A stretch of DNA of 64,000 nucleotides from Streptomyces sp. NBC_01304 (GCF_035975855.1 NZ_CP109055.1:1674001-1738000), one strand, 5' to 3'; positions 1-8,691 are shown, numbered from the stretch's first letter. Made by a program: numbers and translations. The notes: generated from the sequence alone by a model not told the origin.

Positions 1-223
1 CGGCAAGGGTGAGCCCGAAGGTGACATCCATGCTGGACACCTGCCACCCGTCCCGGCGCGGCACTCGGGCCAGAGACTGCTGTGCGACAGCGGAAGCCTG
101 CACGATGGCCTCCTCCAACTCTGCAGCGCGCTCACCCAGCGAGGCGCTGGTACGCGTGCGGCTGGAGATCTGACGGCTCCCCGCCGCATCCAAAACCACC
201 GTCTCGACGCGTACTTCAGCCAC
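1..223 (-). CDS. Trypsin-co-occurring domain (CU044_2847-like) protein, N-terminal part
   Basis: Only the first ~74 codons lie in the window; the gene runs off the left edge. A GTG start (V-A-E-V-R-V-E-T) follows a G-rich ribosome site (GGGGGG, 4 nt upstream). The visible product has a beta strand, a helix rich in A/E (ERAAELEEAIVQASAVAQQS) and the motif V-T-F-G-L-T-L-A near the edge. That layout is typical of the small trypsin-co-occurring domain proteins encoded next to trypsin-like or effector domains in actinobacteria. The function of the family is not established. The assignment rests on motif resemblance only, and no partner gene can be seen because it would lie to the left. Confidence 0.55.
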   Translation of the reverse strand, partial: MAEVRVETVVLDAAGSRQISSRTRTSASLGERAAELEEAIVQASAVAQQSLARVPRRDGWQVSSMDVTFGLTLA

Positions 224-357
224 GAGCCCCCCCTATTGACGCACCGTCAGAAATGTGGCGCGCATCCTAGCCAGAGGGTACGAGACGGGTCACCGAGGCT
301 GCGACCCATTCACCGATCGTGACCGCCCAACTCTGCGGCGGACGGCGGCCCGCAGCG

Positions 358-627
358 TCACAGCGCAGCCGGGCGCGACCAGCCGAACTTGCGGTTGACC
401 TCGGCGGCGAACTCCTCGAAGGTCAGCACCGCGTCACCATTCTTGTCCGCGGCATCGAACAGCGCCGACGAAGCATCGGCATCCTGCACACCCCAGAACG
501 GCAGATCCCCCCGGGCGGCGAGTGTGGGCCCCTTCGTCCGGAGGGCGGTGATCACCTCGTCCCGGGTCAGCTGCCCGTCGCCGTTGAGGTCGAGTGCGTC
601 AAAGAGTATGCGAGCCTTCTCGCTCAT
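358..627 (-). CDS. Small EF-hand calcium-binding protein
   Basis: An 89-residue cytosolic protein with two canonical EF-hand loops: D-L-N-G-D-G-Q-L-T-R-D-E near residues 12-23 and D-K-N-G-D-A-V-L-T-F-E-E near residues 61-72. Both loops keep the acidic positions 1, 3, 5 and 12 or near equivalents, so calcium binding is likely; the regulatory target is unknown. There is no signal peptide. The start is taken at the ATG at 627, which has its own GGGGGA site 7 nt upstream. A second in-frame ATG at 642 arises from a 15-bp tandem copy of the same ribosome site plus start. The gene appears to stand alone, with the GNAT-like gene downstream on the same strand. Confidence 0.85.
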   Translation of the reverse strand: MSEKARILFDALDLNGDGQLTRDEVITALRTKGPTLAARGDLPFWGVQDADASSALFDAADKNGDAVLTFEEFAAEVNRKFGWSRPAAL

Positions 628-654
628 CGCAGATTCCCCCATCACAGATTCCCC
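625..654. repeat. 15-bp tandem duplication of ribosome site plus ATG
   Basis: Two adjacent 15-bp units differ at one base. Read on the minus strand, each is GGGGAATCTG(T/C)GATG, so each contains a ribosome site and a start codon in the same frame. The EF-hand gene therefore has two equivalent start signals 15 nt apart. Confidence 0.9.
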
Positions 655-734
655 GTTGCGTCGCGACGACTTCGGCTTCGCATCCTATGCGCGGCTCCAT
701 GGGCGTCGTCCGGCCGGGATCCGGCGACCGCTCC

Positions 735-1574
735 TCACCCCTCTGCCTTGCGTTCGACGAGATACCGGCCGTCGCGGGTGAAGCCGGTGACGGCCGCGCC
801 CTCCGCGAGGAGACCCCCGAGCGTGTCCCGCAGTGCCGAGCGCCAGGCCTGGGCGGCTCCCGGACGCTCGGCGCGCAGTGCCTCGATGTCGGCGGGGATC
901 CGGATCGTGAGGCAAGGGGCGTCGAGCGGTCCGAGGACGGGCAGACCGTTCGCGTCCGCGTCGAGCCCCGCCACCGCGTCCGGCGGCAGCGCCGCCCCAT
1001 GGTGCGGCGGGAGGCAGCCCTCGGCGACGGCCGAGGCAGTCAGGTCCCAGCCGACCAGCATCCGGTCGGACCCCTGTCCCTTGTTCACGCCGTCGTCCAT
1101 CTCGCCGTAGAAGTCCGGCAGATACTCCTGAGCGACGGCGCCCAGCTTGGCGAGGTTGAAGTAGGCATTGCGGCTGACGAGTGGGTCGTACGTCCATGTC
1201 ACCTTGGTGATGGCGCGCTCCAGCGACCAGGCCCGTTGGTGGACCTTCAGCGCGAACCCGATGGTGCGGCCCCGGGCCCGCGCCTCGACGCCCGCTATGT
1301 GCGAGTGCAGCCCGGCCTTCGCGAGGAAGCCGATGCACACGCCGAGCAACCGGTCGGACTCGTACGCGCCGACCACGTAACTGCCCGAATGCTCAAAGCC
1401 CCGCAGCAGTGCCATGGTGATCAGCGGGCTGCCCGCCGGGGGCCGCCAGACCCGGTCGAGCAGGTCGCAGGCCGCCCGGAACTCCGTCTCCTGCGACAGC
1501 TCCCTGATGGCCACTCCGGACCGTCGCTGAGCCAGGTCGGACGCCGCCACGGCCGCCTCGACGAGTTCGCTCAC
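735..1574 (-). CDS. GNAT-superfamily acetyltransferase-like protein (COG3375 type)
   Basis: A 279-residue protein. The N-terminal half has a GNAT-like fold: I-R-E-L near residue 20, the strand S-Y-V-V-G-A-Y-E near 65, and R-G-R-T-I-G-F-A-L-K as an acetyl-CoA-loop-like segment near 100. It is followed by T-W-T-Y-D-P-L-V-S-R-N-A-Y-F-N-L, a hallmark of the predicted acetyltransferases of the COG3375 group. The C-terminal half (I-R-I-P-A-D-I-E-A-L) is also typical of that group. The substrate is unknown; relatives often lie near menaquinone (o-succinylbenzoate synthase) genes, but none is here. The start is the GTG at 1574, preceded by GGGAGGGAAGC. A longer open frame upstream is rejected because it translates a 15-bp repeat array. 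Confidence 0.7.
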   Translation of the reverse strand: MSELVEAAVAASDLAQRRSGVAIRELSQETEFRAACDLLDRVWRPPAGSPLITMALLRGFEHSGSYVVGAYESDRLLGVCIGFLAKAGLHSHIAGVEARARGRTIGFALKVHQRAWSLERAITKVTWTYDPLVSRNAYFNLAKLGAVAQEYLPDFYGEMDDGVNKGQGSDRMLVGWDLTASAVAEGCLPPHHGAALPPDAVAGLDADANGLPVLGPLDAPCLTIRIPADIEALRAERPGAAQAWRSALRDTLGGLLAEGAAVTGFTRDGRYLVERKAEG

Positions 1575-1589
1575 GCTTCCCTCCCTTTC

Positions 1590-1656
1590 GTGTCGTGCCC
1601 CTTTGCGTCGTGCCCCTTCATGTCGTGCCCCTTCATGTCGTGCCCCTTCGTGTCCT
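1590..1656. repeat. 15-bp direct repeat array, about 4.5 copies
   Basis: Four consecutive 15-bp units of the form (g/a)(t/c)GTCGTGCCCCTT(T/C), then a partial fifth. The array sits just upstream of the GNAT-like gene start (GTG at 1574), in its leader or promoter. On the minus strand it reads as repeated GGGGCACGAC. The unit length is a multiple of three, so the frame above it stays open. Confidence 0.9.
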
Positions 1657-1785
1657 GATCCGGCCGCCGGATCACGGCCGTGATCCGAAGCCGGTGCGCG
1701 CCCCGCCCGCCTCGACCCGGGCGACCCAAGTGCGGGCTGCTCCGGGCGAAGCGGGCGATGCGGGCGAAGGGTCACCGGTCCTGGA

Positions 1786-3045
1786 TCAGAAGAGCTGCAA
1801 GGGTCGCGCCACCGGACGCGTGGCCGTCCGCTCGGAGCCCTCATCGGTGCCGACGCCCGCACTGGTACCGGCACTGGCACCCGTGGCGGGACAGAAGACC
1901 GCCTGCATCAAGTCGGTGGAGATGCCGCCCTGGTTGACCCAGTCGCCGTTGATGTTGGTGCTGGCGACCTTCGAGCCGTCGCGCAGCCCCATCGCCCACG
2001 ACAGCGAGCCGTGGATCGTGCCGCCGTGTCCCCACACCTGGACGCCGCACGACAGCTTCTGGGCGATCATGCCGAGCCCGTACTCGGTGTTCGGGATCCA
2101 GTTGACGGTCGGCACTCCCGTGAACATCGCCTTCTGCTCGGCGGGACGCAGCAACCGGCCGCTGAGCAGGGCGCCGTAGAAGCGGTTGATGTCGCCGGCC
2201 GTGGAGATCATGTCGCCGGCCGCGCCGGCCCAGCTGGCGTTCAGCTCGCTCACGTCGTACACCGGGGCCGCGGGGTCGGGCACGAGGAGCTTGGAGTAGG
2301 CCTTGCCGTGCGGCCCGTAGATGCTGGTGCTCTGGCCCGGCAGGTACGTGTTGGTCAGGCCGAGCGGCACGATGATCCGCCGGGTCACCTCGGTGGCGAG
2401 GGGGCGTCCCGAGACCTTCTCCGCGATCATCCCGGCCAGGATGAAGTTGGTGTTGGAGTACGCCCACGACGTACCCGGCGCGAAGTCCGGCGCATGACTC
2501 ATGGCCGTGTCGACGAGTTGCTGGGGCTTGACGCTGTCGAAGCGGTGGTCGAGGAAGCCCGGACCGACCAGGTTGGCCACGACCTGCGGGTCGTTGGTGT
2601 AGTTGAAGATGCCGCTGGTGTGGTTGAGCAGCTGCCGTACGGTGATCTTGCTGCCGTCGTGCCCGTTGCCCCGCACCACACCCGGCAGCCACTTCTCGAC
2701 GGTGTCGTCGAGGCGGAGCTTCCCTTCGCCCACCAGTTGTAGCAGGACGGTGGCCGTGAACGTCTTCGTCGTGCTGCCTATCCGGTAGCGGTCGCCGGAC
2801 TGCAGCTTGCGCTTCGTGGTGGTGTCGGCGACCCCGGCGGTGCCGAACCACCGGGTGGAACCCTTCTGGACCTCGGCGAGGATGCCGGGAGCCCCGCCTA
2901 CGCTCACCGCTTCGTCGAGCACACGCTGGACGGCGTCGTTCCCCGTCGCGGTCTGGGCGGACGAAGCGACGGACACGGCCGGCGACGCGGCCATGGCCAT
3001 GGCCGCGATGCTCGCGATGAGGACAGCTCTGGAACGACGGAACAT
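1786..3045 (-). CDS. Secreted serine beta-lactamase / D-alanyl-D-alanine carboxypeptidase-like hydrolase
   Basis: A 419-residue protein of the penicillin-binding serine hydrolase family (class C beta-lactamase fold). A signal peptide (M-F-R-R-S-R then a hydrophobic stretch ending A-V-S-V-A-S-S-A) sends it outside the cell. The catalytic triad motifs are visible: S-T-T-K near residue 91, Y-S-N near 195 (W-A-Y-S-N-T-N-F) and H-G-G near 360 (W-G-H-G-G-T). Sequence order and spacing closely resemble the Streptomyces R61 DD-peptidase, including V-R-Q-L-L-N-H-T-S-G and F-R/Y-R-I-G-S-T-T-K. It probably trims peptidoglycan stem peptides or hydrolyses beta-lactams. The ATG at 3045 has AAGGAAG 5 nt upstream; longer ORF versions lack a signal peptide at the start. 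Confidence 0.9.
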   Translation of the reverse strand: MFRRSRAVLIASIAAMAMAASPAVSVASSAQTATGNDAVQRVLDEAVSVGGAPGILAEVQKGSTRWFGTAGVADTTTKRKLQSGDRYRIGSTTKTFTATVLLQLVGEGKLRLDDTVEKWLPGVVRGNGHDGSKITVRQLLNHTSGIFNYTNDPQVVANLVGPGFLDHRFDSVKPQQLVDTAMSHAPDFAPGTSWAYSNTNFILAGMIAEKVSGRPLATEVTRRIIVPLGLTNTYLPGQSTSIYGPHGKAYSKLLVPDPAAPVYDVSELNASWAGAAGDMISTAGDINRFYGALLSGRLLRPAEQKAMFTGVPTVNWIPNTEYGLGMIAQKLSCGVQVWGHGGTIHGSLSWAMGLRDGSKVASTNINGDWVNQGGISTDLMQAVFCPATGASAGTSAGVGTDEGSERTATRPVARPLQLF

Positions 3046-3452
3046 GGGGCTTCCTTTCGTAGCGCGACAGGCAGGTACGTACTCCCGGGCAGTCGGTGCC
3101 GCCGGGAACCGACATCGTGGCGACCTGCGCCGCCCCGTGGCTAAGGACGGCCGAACAGATTCCGGCCCGCCCATTGGTGCCGCGCTACGAACCCGACCGG
3201 GTCGGGACCCGCACGGGCACGGCGCAGGTGCCCTTCGTCCGTCGGCACATACGAGCGCGCTCCGCTTCGTACGACGCTCCGAAGAGGCGTCCCGGCAGCT
3301 GGCCTAGCGTTCGCTGATACCCCGTCATGACCTGCACAGCTCTCATGACTTCGCCGACGTGCACGGCCTGCATCACCTGCGCACCCCGCACGGCCTGCAT
3401 GGCCCGCACGACCCAACCGCCTCGCGCTGCCGTCCGACCTGGAGGTCCTCTC
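3046..3452. other. Divergent intergenic region
   Basis: About 400 bp separate the divergent hydrolase gene and peptide-importer operon. The leftmost 280 bp show no convincing gene and no clear -10/-35 pair. The right-hand part holds the degenerate repeat at 3326-3414. A frame through it is open into the binding-protein gene and would give a Cys-rich leader, but it carries no ribosome site and interrupts the signal peptide logic, so it is treated as non-coding. Confidence 0.5.
3326..3414. repeat. Degenerate ~27-bp direct repeats upstream of peptide importer
   Basis: Segments starting at 3326, 3344, 3371 and 3398 all begin CAT(G/C)(A/G)CC or a close variant. The 3344 and 3371 units are 27 bp and both end in GCACGGCCTG. 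The array lies between 40 and 130 bp upstream of the binding-protein start at 3453. Confidence 0.7.
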
Positions 3453-5021
3453 ATGGCGCCCCGTACCCACTTGACGGCCCTGCTGTTGGCCACCGCCCTG
3501 GCGCTGTCGGCCTGCTCCGCCGGCGGCTCGGACACACCGTCGGCCGGCAGCAGGACGCTCGTCGTCGACACGTCCTTCGACCTCAAGACGGCCGACCCGG
3601 GACGGATGTACGAGGCGACCGGCCTGTTCATCGGCAAGGCGGTCTACGACACGCTGCTCACCTTCGACGGCGGCGACGTCACCAAGCCGGTGCCCGCCCT
3701 GGCCAAGTCGTACGAACTGTCGGACGACGGCAAGGTCCTTACGCTCAAGCTCCGTTCGGGGGCGAGGTTCAGCGACGGGTCCCCGCTCACCGCCGACGAC
3801 GTGGTCTTCTCGCTGACCCGGCTGCGCGACCTCAAGGGCAACCCGTCGTTCCTGCTCGACGGGGTGAAGGTCGCCAAGACCGACGACTCCACGATCACGC
3901 TGACGTCGAAGACGCCCAACCCCGCACTGCCGTACATCCTGCCGAACCCGGTGCTCGGCATCCTCAACAGCAAGGTCGCCAAGGCGCACGGCGCGACCAC
4001 CGACGCGAAGGACAAGGCCGAGCAGTACCTCAACTCGGCGTCCGCCGGCTCGGGGCCGTACATCATCGAGTCCTTCAACGTCAGCAACCAGGTGGTGCTG
4101 CGTGCGAACAAGAAGTACTACGGCGACAAACCCGCGTACGACAAGGTCGTCATCCGCAACGTCGAGGCGGCGACCCAGAAGCTCAACGTGCAGCGCGGCG
4201 ACAGCCAGATCGCCCTCAACCTCTCCGGCGACCAGGCCAGGAACACACCCGCCGGGCTGCAGGTGAAGCGGACCGCGTCGGCCAACGTGATCTTCCTGTT
4301 CGCCACCCGCAACAAGGCGGTCAGCAAGACGACCGCGAACCCGAAGTTCGCGGAGGCGGTGCGCAAGGGCGTCGACTACAAGGGCCTCCTCGAACTGGCC
4401 GGCGAGGGTTCGGTGCAGGCGCCCGGCATCATCCCGTCCCAACTGCTCGGCGCGCTCCCGCCGGAGCAGGCGCCGAAGCGGGACGTCGCGGGAGCCAAGG
4501 CGGCGCTGGCGGCGAGCGGGCTCACCGACCCGAAGGTGGAGCTGGAGTATCCGAGCGAGCTCACCGTCAACGGCCTGTCCCTGCAACCGCTGGCCGAGCG
4601 CGTCCAGGCCAACCTCAAGGAGGTCGGCATCACCGTCGCCCTCAAGCCCACCCCGCTGACCACCGCGGCGGACAACTACCGCAACGGCAAAGAGGAGATG
4701 GGCCTGTGGTACTGGGGCCCGGACCACCCGGACCCCAGCGGCTACCTGGTGTTCCTGCCCGGCAAGCCGGTGGGTCTGCGCCTCGGCTGGAAGGCGGGCG
4801 CGGACAAGGAGTTGGAGGCCATGGGCGACAAGGCGGCCACCGCACTCGGCGACGACGCGCGCAAGCAGGCCTTCGCCGATCTGCAGACCCGGCTCAACGA
4901 CTCGGGCCCGTACGTCCCGCTCATCCAGCCCGGCCAGAACATCGTGACGGCCGCCTCGGTGACCGGCCTCGCCTACCACCCGGTGTGGACCGTCGACCTC
5001 GCCGACCTCGGCGTGAAGTGA
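3453..5021 (+). CDS. Peptide ABC transporter substrate-binding lipoprotein (SBP family 5)
   Basis: A 522-residue extracytoplasmic receptor for an oligopeptide-type importer. It starts at the ATG with GGAGG 8 nt upstream, then has a signal sequence and the lipobox L-S-A-C with the lipidated Cys at residue 21. The family-5 framework is present: L-V-V-D-T-S-F-D near 35, L-S-D-D-G-K-V-L-T-L-K-L-R-S-G-A-R-F-S-D-G-S-P-L-T-A-D-D-V near 90-120, and S-G-S-G-P-Y-I near 200. It is the first gene of a five-gene operon with two permeases and two ATPases. The ligand (peptide, nickel chelate, other) cannot be read from the sequence. Confidence 0.92.
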   Translation: MAPRTHLTALLLATALALSACSAGGSDTPSAGSRTLVVDTSFDLKTADPGRMYEATGLFIGKAVYDTLLTFDGGDVTKPVPALAKSYELSDDGKVLTLKLRSGARFSDGSPLTADDVVFSLTRLRDLKGNPSFLLDGVKVAKTDDSTITLTSKTPNPALPYILPNPVLGILNSKVAKAHGATTDAKDKAEQYLNSASAGSGPYIIESFNVSNQVVLRANKKYYGDKPAYDKVVIRNVEAATQKLNVQRGDSQIALNLSGDQARNTPAGLQVKRTASANVIFLFATRNKAVSKTTANPKFAEAVRKGVDYKGLLELAGEGSVQAPGIIPSQLLGALPPEQAPKRDVAGAKAALAASGLTDPKVELEYPSELTVNGLSLQPLAERVQANLKEVGITVALKPTPLTTAADNYRNGKEEMGLWYWGPDHPDPSGYLVFLPGKPVGLRLGWKAGADKELEAMGDKAATALGDDARKQAFADLQTRLNDSGPYVPLIQPGQNIVTAASVTGLAYHPVWTVDLADLGVK

Positions 5022-5022
5022 C

Positions 5023-6087
5023 ATGGCGACCAGTGACACGGGAACCACACCGAAACGCGTGCGCAGCCGGCCACTGCTGCGATTCCTGATCCGCAGGGGG
5101 CTCGTCGCGCTCCTGCTGGCCTGGGGCGTCACGCTGGTGACGTTCGTCCTGACGAACCTCGTCCCCGGCGACCCGGCAGCCGCGAACCTGGGGCAGCGGG
5201 CGATCGACGACCCGGCGGCCGTGGCGCAGTGGCGGGCCGAGCACGGGCTCGACAAGCCGCTCCCGCAGCAGTACTTGGTGTTCCTGGAAGGCCTGCTCCA
5301 CGGCGACCTGGGCACGAGCCAGCAGTCCCACCGGCCGGTGAGCGAGGACCTGGCGGAGTTCGTGCCCGCGACCCTGGAGCTGGCGGGCGCCGCGATCGTC
5401 ATCTCGCTGGTGCTTGGCGTGGCGTTCGGCCTGATCGCCGCGCTGCGCCGGGACCGCCTGGCCGACCACGTCCTGCGGATGGTGAGCCTGATCGGCGTCT
5501 CGGTGCCGACGTTCTGGCTGGCGCTCCTGGCGTTCTACGTCTTCTTCTACCGCCTGCAACTCACCCCGGGCAGCGGCCGCGTGGACCCCGGCCTCGGCGC
5601 TCCGCCGCCCCTCACCGGACTGCACACACTGGACGCGGCGCTGGCCGGCCGATGGGACATCTTCTCCAGCGCGCTCGGCCACCTGATCATGCCCGCCCTG
5701 GTGCTCTCGCTCTACACGATCGGACTGCTGACCCGCTTCACCCGCAGTGCCGTGCTCGAAGTGCTCGGACAGGACTACGTCCGTGCGGGCCGCGCCAAGG
5801 GGCTGCCCGGCCGGGTGATCCTCTTCCGGTACGTGCTGCGCTCGGCGCTGGTGCCGATCATCACGGTGGCCGGGCTGGCGTTCGGAAGTCTCCTGTCGGG
5901 CACCGTACTTGTCGAGGCGATCTTCGCGTGGCAGGGCGTCGGACAGTACGCGTTCAAGAGCGCCACCGCGCTGGATCTGCCCGCCATCATGGGAGTCGGC
6001 CTGGTCGTGAGCGGTGTCTACCTGGCCATCAACCTGCTCGTGGACGTCCTGTACGGCGTGATCGACCCCCGGGTGAGGCTGCGATGA
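5023..6087 (+). CDS. Peptide ABC transporter permease (DppB/OppB type)
   Basis: A 354-residue inner-membrane permease with about six transmembrane helices. The N-terminal segment L-R-F-L-I-R-R-G-L-V-A-L-L-L-A-W-G-V-T is typical of DppB. The cytoplasmic EAA loop that docks the ATPase is seen as L-G-Q-D-Y-V-R-A-G-R-A-K-G-L-P. It starts one base after the binding-protein stop and its stop overlaps the next permease start, so translation is probably coupled. Confidence 0.93.
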   Translation: MATSDTGTTPKRVRSRPLLRFLIRRGLVALLLAWGVTLVTFVLTNLVPGDPAAANLGQRAIDDPAAVAQWRAEHGLDKPLPQQYLVFLEGLLHGDLGTSQQSHRPVSEDLAEFVPATLELAGAAIVISLVLGVAFGLIAALRRDRLADHVLRMVSLIGVSVPTFWLALLAFYVFFYRLQLTPGSGRVDPGLGAPPPLTGLHTLDAALAGRWDIFSSALGHLIMPALVLSLYTIGLLTRFTRSAVLEVLGQDYVRAGRAKGLPGRVILFRYVLRSALVPIITVAGLAFGSLLSGTVLVEAIFAWQGVGQYAFKSATALDLPAIMGVGLVVSGVYLAINLLVDVLYGVIDPRVRLR

Positions 6088-6989
6088 GCCGTACTTCTGC
6101 CGCGACCAGACGGCTTCCCGGCACGGTGAAACGACTGCCCGCAGCGGTGCGGCGACTGCCCGACGCCTGGCGCCGACCGCAAGCCGTCGTCGGGGCGTTG
6201 CTGGCCCTCGCCTGGCTGGTGATCGCCGCCGCCGCGCCCCTCCTCGCACCGCACGACCCCCTGGCCCAGGAGCTGCCCCGGCTCGCCGAGCCGGGTCCCG
6301 GGCACTGGTTCGGCACGGATCAGCTCGGGCGCGACATCCTCAGCCGGGTTCTTTACGGCGCACGCGTGTCGATCACGCTGACGCTGCTGCTGGTCGCCCT
6401 GTCCGTGCTGATCGGCGGGTTCCTGGGCGCGGTCGCCGGATACTTCGGCCGGTGGGCGGACGAGACCATCATGCGGCTTGCGGACCTCGTGTTCGCGTTC
6501 CCGACGATCATCCTGGCCATGGTGGTGGCGGCCGCGCTCGGCGCCAGCCTCACCAACGCGGTCCTCGCCGTGCTCGTCGTGGCCTGGGCGTCCTACGCAC
6601 GCGTCGGCCGCGGCCTGGTCCTTTCCGTGCGCGAGCAGGAGTACGTACTCAGCGGGAGGCTGCTCGGCTTCTCGGTGTGGCGCTCGCTGCGGGTGGACGT
6701 ACTGCCCAACGTGGTGGGCCCGATCCTCGTCCTCGCCACGCTCGACATCGGTACGGCACTGCTGCTCCTGTCGGGGCTGTCGTTCCTCGGTCTGGGTGCC
6801 ACGCCGCCGTCCGCGGAGTGGGGGGCGATGGTGGCTTCGGGGGTGGAGGTCTTCGACAGCTGGTGGGTGGCGACGTTCCCGGGGCTCGCGATCCTGACGG
6901 TGGTCCTCGCGTTCAACTTCCTCGGTGACACGCTGCGCGACGCCCTGGACCCCCGAACTGCCCGCAGCGTCAAGGAGCGTGCCCTGTGA
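6084..6989 (+). CDS. Peptide ABC transporter permease (DppC/OppC type)
   Basis: A 301-residue membrane protein. The DppC signature H-W-F-G-T-D-Q-L-G-R-D-I-L-S-R is seen near residue 75, and the EAA loop is V-R-E-Q-E-Y-V-L-S-G-R-L-L-G. The N-terminus has three similar Arg/Leu-rich segments (T-R-R-L-P, V-K-R-L-P, V-R-R-L-P). It starts at the ATGA overlap with the upstream permease and ends in a GTGA overlap with the ATPase gene. Confidence 0.93.
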   Translation: MSRTSAATRRLPGTVKRLPAAVRRLPDAWRRPQAVVGALLALAWLVIAAAAPLLAPHDPLAQELPRLAEPGPGHWFGTDQLGRDILSRVLYGARVSITLTLLLVALSVLIGGFLGAVAGYFGRWADETIMRLADLVFAFPTIILAMVVAAALGASLTNAVLAVLVVAWASYARVGRGLVLSVREQEYVLSGRLLGFSVWRSLRVDVLPNVVGPILVLATLDIGTALLLLSGLSFLGLGATPPSAEWGAMVASGVEVFDSWWVATFPGLAILTVVLAFNFLGDTLRDALDPRTARSVKERAL

Positions 6990-7744
6990 CCCTCACGATC
7001 ACCGATCTGCGGGTGACGATCCGTGGCGCGCAGATCCTGTCCGGCGTCGACCTCGCCCTGCGCAAGGGGCAGGTGCACGGTCTGGCCGGCGAGAGCGGGT
7101 CGGGCAAGACCATGACGGGCTTCGCCGTCCTCGGGCTCCTGCCGTACGGGGCACGGGCGAGCGGGCGGATCGAGCTGGCCGGGCGCGACCTGCTCGGGCT
7201 GCCCGACAAGGAGCTCAACCGGGTGCGCGGCAACGACGTCGCGATGGTCTTCCAGGACCCGTCCACCAGCCTGCACCCCATGCTGAGCGTGGGCCGGCAA
7301 CTGACCGAGCACATGCGCCTGCACCTGGGTCTCGGCCGGGCCGAGGCGCGGGAGCGCGCCGTGGAACTCCTCGCCAAGGTCCGCATTCCCGGCCCCGCGG
7401 AGGCGTTGCGGCGCTATCCGCACCAGTTCTCCGGCGGTATGCGCCAGCGCATCGCCATCGCGGTGGCGCTGGCCTGCGACCCGCAGGTGCTCATCGCCGA
7501 CGAGCCCACCACCGCCCTCGACGTGACCGTGCAGGCCGGGATCCTGCGCCTGCTTCGCGGTCTGTGCGACGAGCTCGGCCTCGCGATCCTGCTCATCACC
7601 CACGACCTCGGCGTCATGTCGGCGATCGCCGACGAGGTGAGCGTGCTGCAGGGCGGCCTGGTCGTGGAGTCGGGCCCACGGGAGTCCGTACTGCGCGAGC
7701 CCTCGCACCCTTACACCCGCTCACTGTTGGAGGCCCTGCCGTGA
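6986..7744 (+). CDS. Peptide ABC transporter ATPase (DppD/OppD type, short form)
   Basis: A 252-residue nucleotide-binding subunit. It has Walker A G-E-S-G-S-G-K-T near residue 36, the ABC signature F-S-G-G-M-R-Q-R near 150, Walker B V-L-I-A-D-E-P-T-T-A-L-D, and the switch His in L-I-T-H-D-L. It ends at residue 252, right after the H-P-Y-T-R-S-L-L segment. It therefore lacks the Cys-rich C-terminal extension that full-length (~320 residue) DppD proteins carry; the partner ATPase keeps it. GTG start with 4-bp overlaps at both ends. Confidence 0.92.
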   Translation: MTLTITDLRVTIRGAQILSGVDLALRKGQVHGLAGESGSGKTMTGFAVLGLLPYGARASGRIELAGRDLLGLPDKELNRVRGNDVAMVFQDPSTSLHPMLSVGRQLTEHMRLHLGLGRAEARERAVELLAKVRIPGPAEALRRYPHQFSGGMRQRIAIAVALACDPQVLIADEPTTALDVTVQAGILRLLRGLCDELGLAILLITHDLGVMSAIADEVSVLQGGLVVESGPRESVLREPSHPYTRSLLEALP

Positions 7745-7794
7745 CCACCGAGAATGCCGTGACTGCCGACTCTGTCGTGACTGCCGAGACTCTG
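7741..7794. repeat. Three 18-bp in-frame repeats at a gene start
   Basis: Three consecutive 18-bp units, each beginning GTGAC(C/T)(A/G)CCGA, encode V-T-T-E-N-A, V-T-A-D-S-V and V-T-A-E-T-L. Each begins with a potential GTG start codon in the DppF-like gene. Confidence 0.85.
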
Positions 7795-8691
7795 CTCAGC
7801 ATCGACGACCTGGTCATCGAGCACCGGTCCCCCGGGCGGCCCGCCGTCCGGGCGGTCGCCGGCGCCTCTCTCACCGTCGCGCCGGGCGAAGTCGTGGGCC
7901 TGGTGGGCGAGTCGGGGTGCGGCAAATCGACGCTGGCCCGCGCCGTCTGCGGGCTGCACGCGACGGCGGGCGGCTCCCTCACGTTCGACGGCCGGCCGGT
8001 CACCCCGCTCGGCCTGCGGCGAAGGGAGCTGACCGGCATCCAGATGGTCTTCCAGGACCCGTACGCCTCCCTGAACCCGCGGCGTCGCGTCGGCGACCAG
8101 ATCGCCGACGGCCTGCGCGTCAGCGGCGACCCCGGCACCCCGGCCGACCTGCTCGAACGCGTGGGCCTGCCCCGCTCGTTCGCGGCCCGGCACCCGCACG
8201 AGCTCTCCGGCGGCCAGCGCCAGCGCGTCGCCATCGCCCGTGCGCTGGCCGCCCGGCCCCGGCTGCTGATCGGCGACGAACCCATCTCCGCCCTGGACGC
8301 CTCCGCCCAGTCCCAGGTCGCCACGCTGATGCGCGACCTGGCCGTGGACGCGGGCGCCGGGCTGCTCTTCATCAGCCACGACCTGTCCGTGGTCCGGCTG
8401 ATCGCCGACCGGATCGCGGTCATGTACCTCGGCAAGATCGTCGAAGTCGGCGAGACCGCGACGGTCTGGGACTCGCCCCAACACCCGTACACCCAGGCCC
8501 TCTTGCGGGCCATCCCGCACCCCGACGGCCTCGGCACCCTGCCCGCCGAACTCGCCGGCGACGTCCCCGACCCGGCCGACCCGCCACCGGGCTGCCGCTT
8601 CCACCCCCGCTGCCCGCACGCGATGGACCTCTGCCGTGTGCAGGAACCCGACTTCGGCCCGGCCGCATGCTGGCTCCACGCACCCTCGTGA
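7741..8691 (+). CDS. Peptide ABC transporter ATPase (DppF/OppF type)
   Basis: A 316-residue second ATPase with Walker A G-E-S-G-C-G-K-S-T, signature L-S-G-G-Q-R-Q-R, Walker B L-L-I-G-D-E-P-I-S-A-L-D and switch His in F-I-S-H-D-L. The C-terminal oligopeptide-transporter extension has the cysteine cluster G-C-R-F-H-P-R-C-P-H-A-M-D-L-C near residue 285. The start is one of three in-frame GTG codons; the first, at 7741, overlaps the previous stop. The N-terminus is built from three 18-bp repeats, so the true start could be 18 or 36 nt further in. Confidence 0.92.
   Translation: MTTENAVTADSVVTAETLLSIDDLVIEHRSPGRPAVRAVAGASLTVAPGEVVGLVGESGCGKSTLARAVCGLHATAGGSLTFDGRPVTPLGLRRRELTGIQMVFQDPYASLNPRRRVGDQIADGLRVSGDPGTPADLLERVGLPRSFAARHPHELSGGQRQRVAIARALAARPRLLIGDEPISALDASAQSQVATLMRDLAVDAGAGLLFISHDLSVVRLIADRIAVMYLGKIVEVGETATVWDSPQHPYTQALLRAIPHPDGLGTLPAELAGDVPDPADPPPGCRFHPRCPHAMDLCRVQEPDFGPAACWLHAPS

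Noticed and set aside
3141..5402. Very long minus-strand open frames antisense to the importer, lcp, cyd and nik regions
   Set aside because: They are typical GC-rich shadow frames with Arg/Ala/Gly/His-rich products, no ribosome sites and full overlap with well-supported genes.
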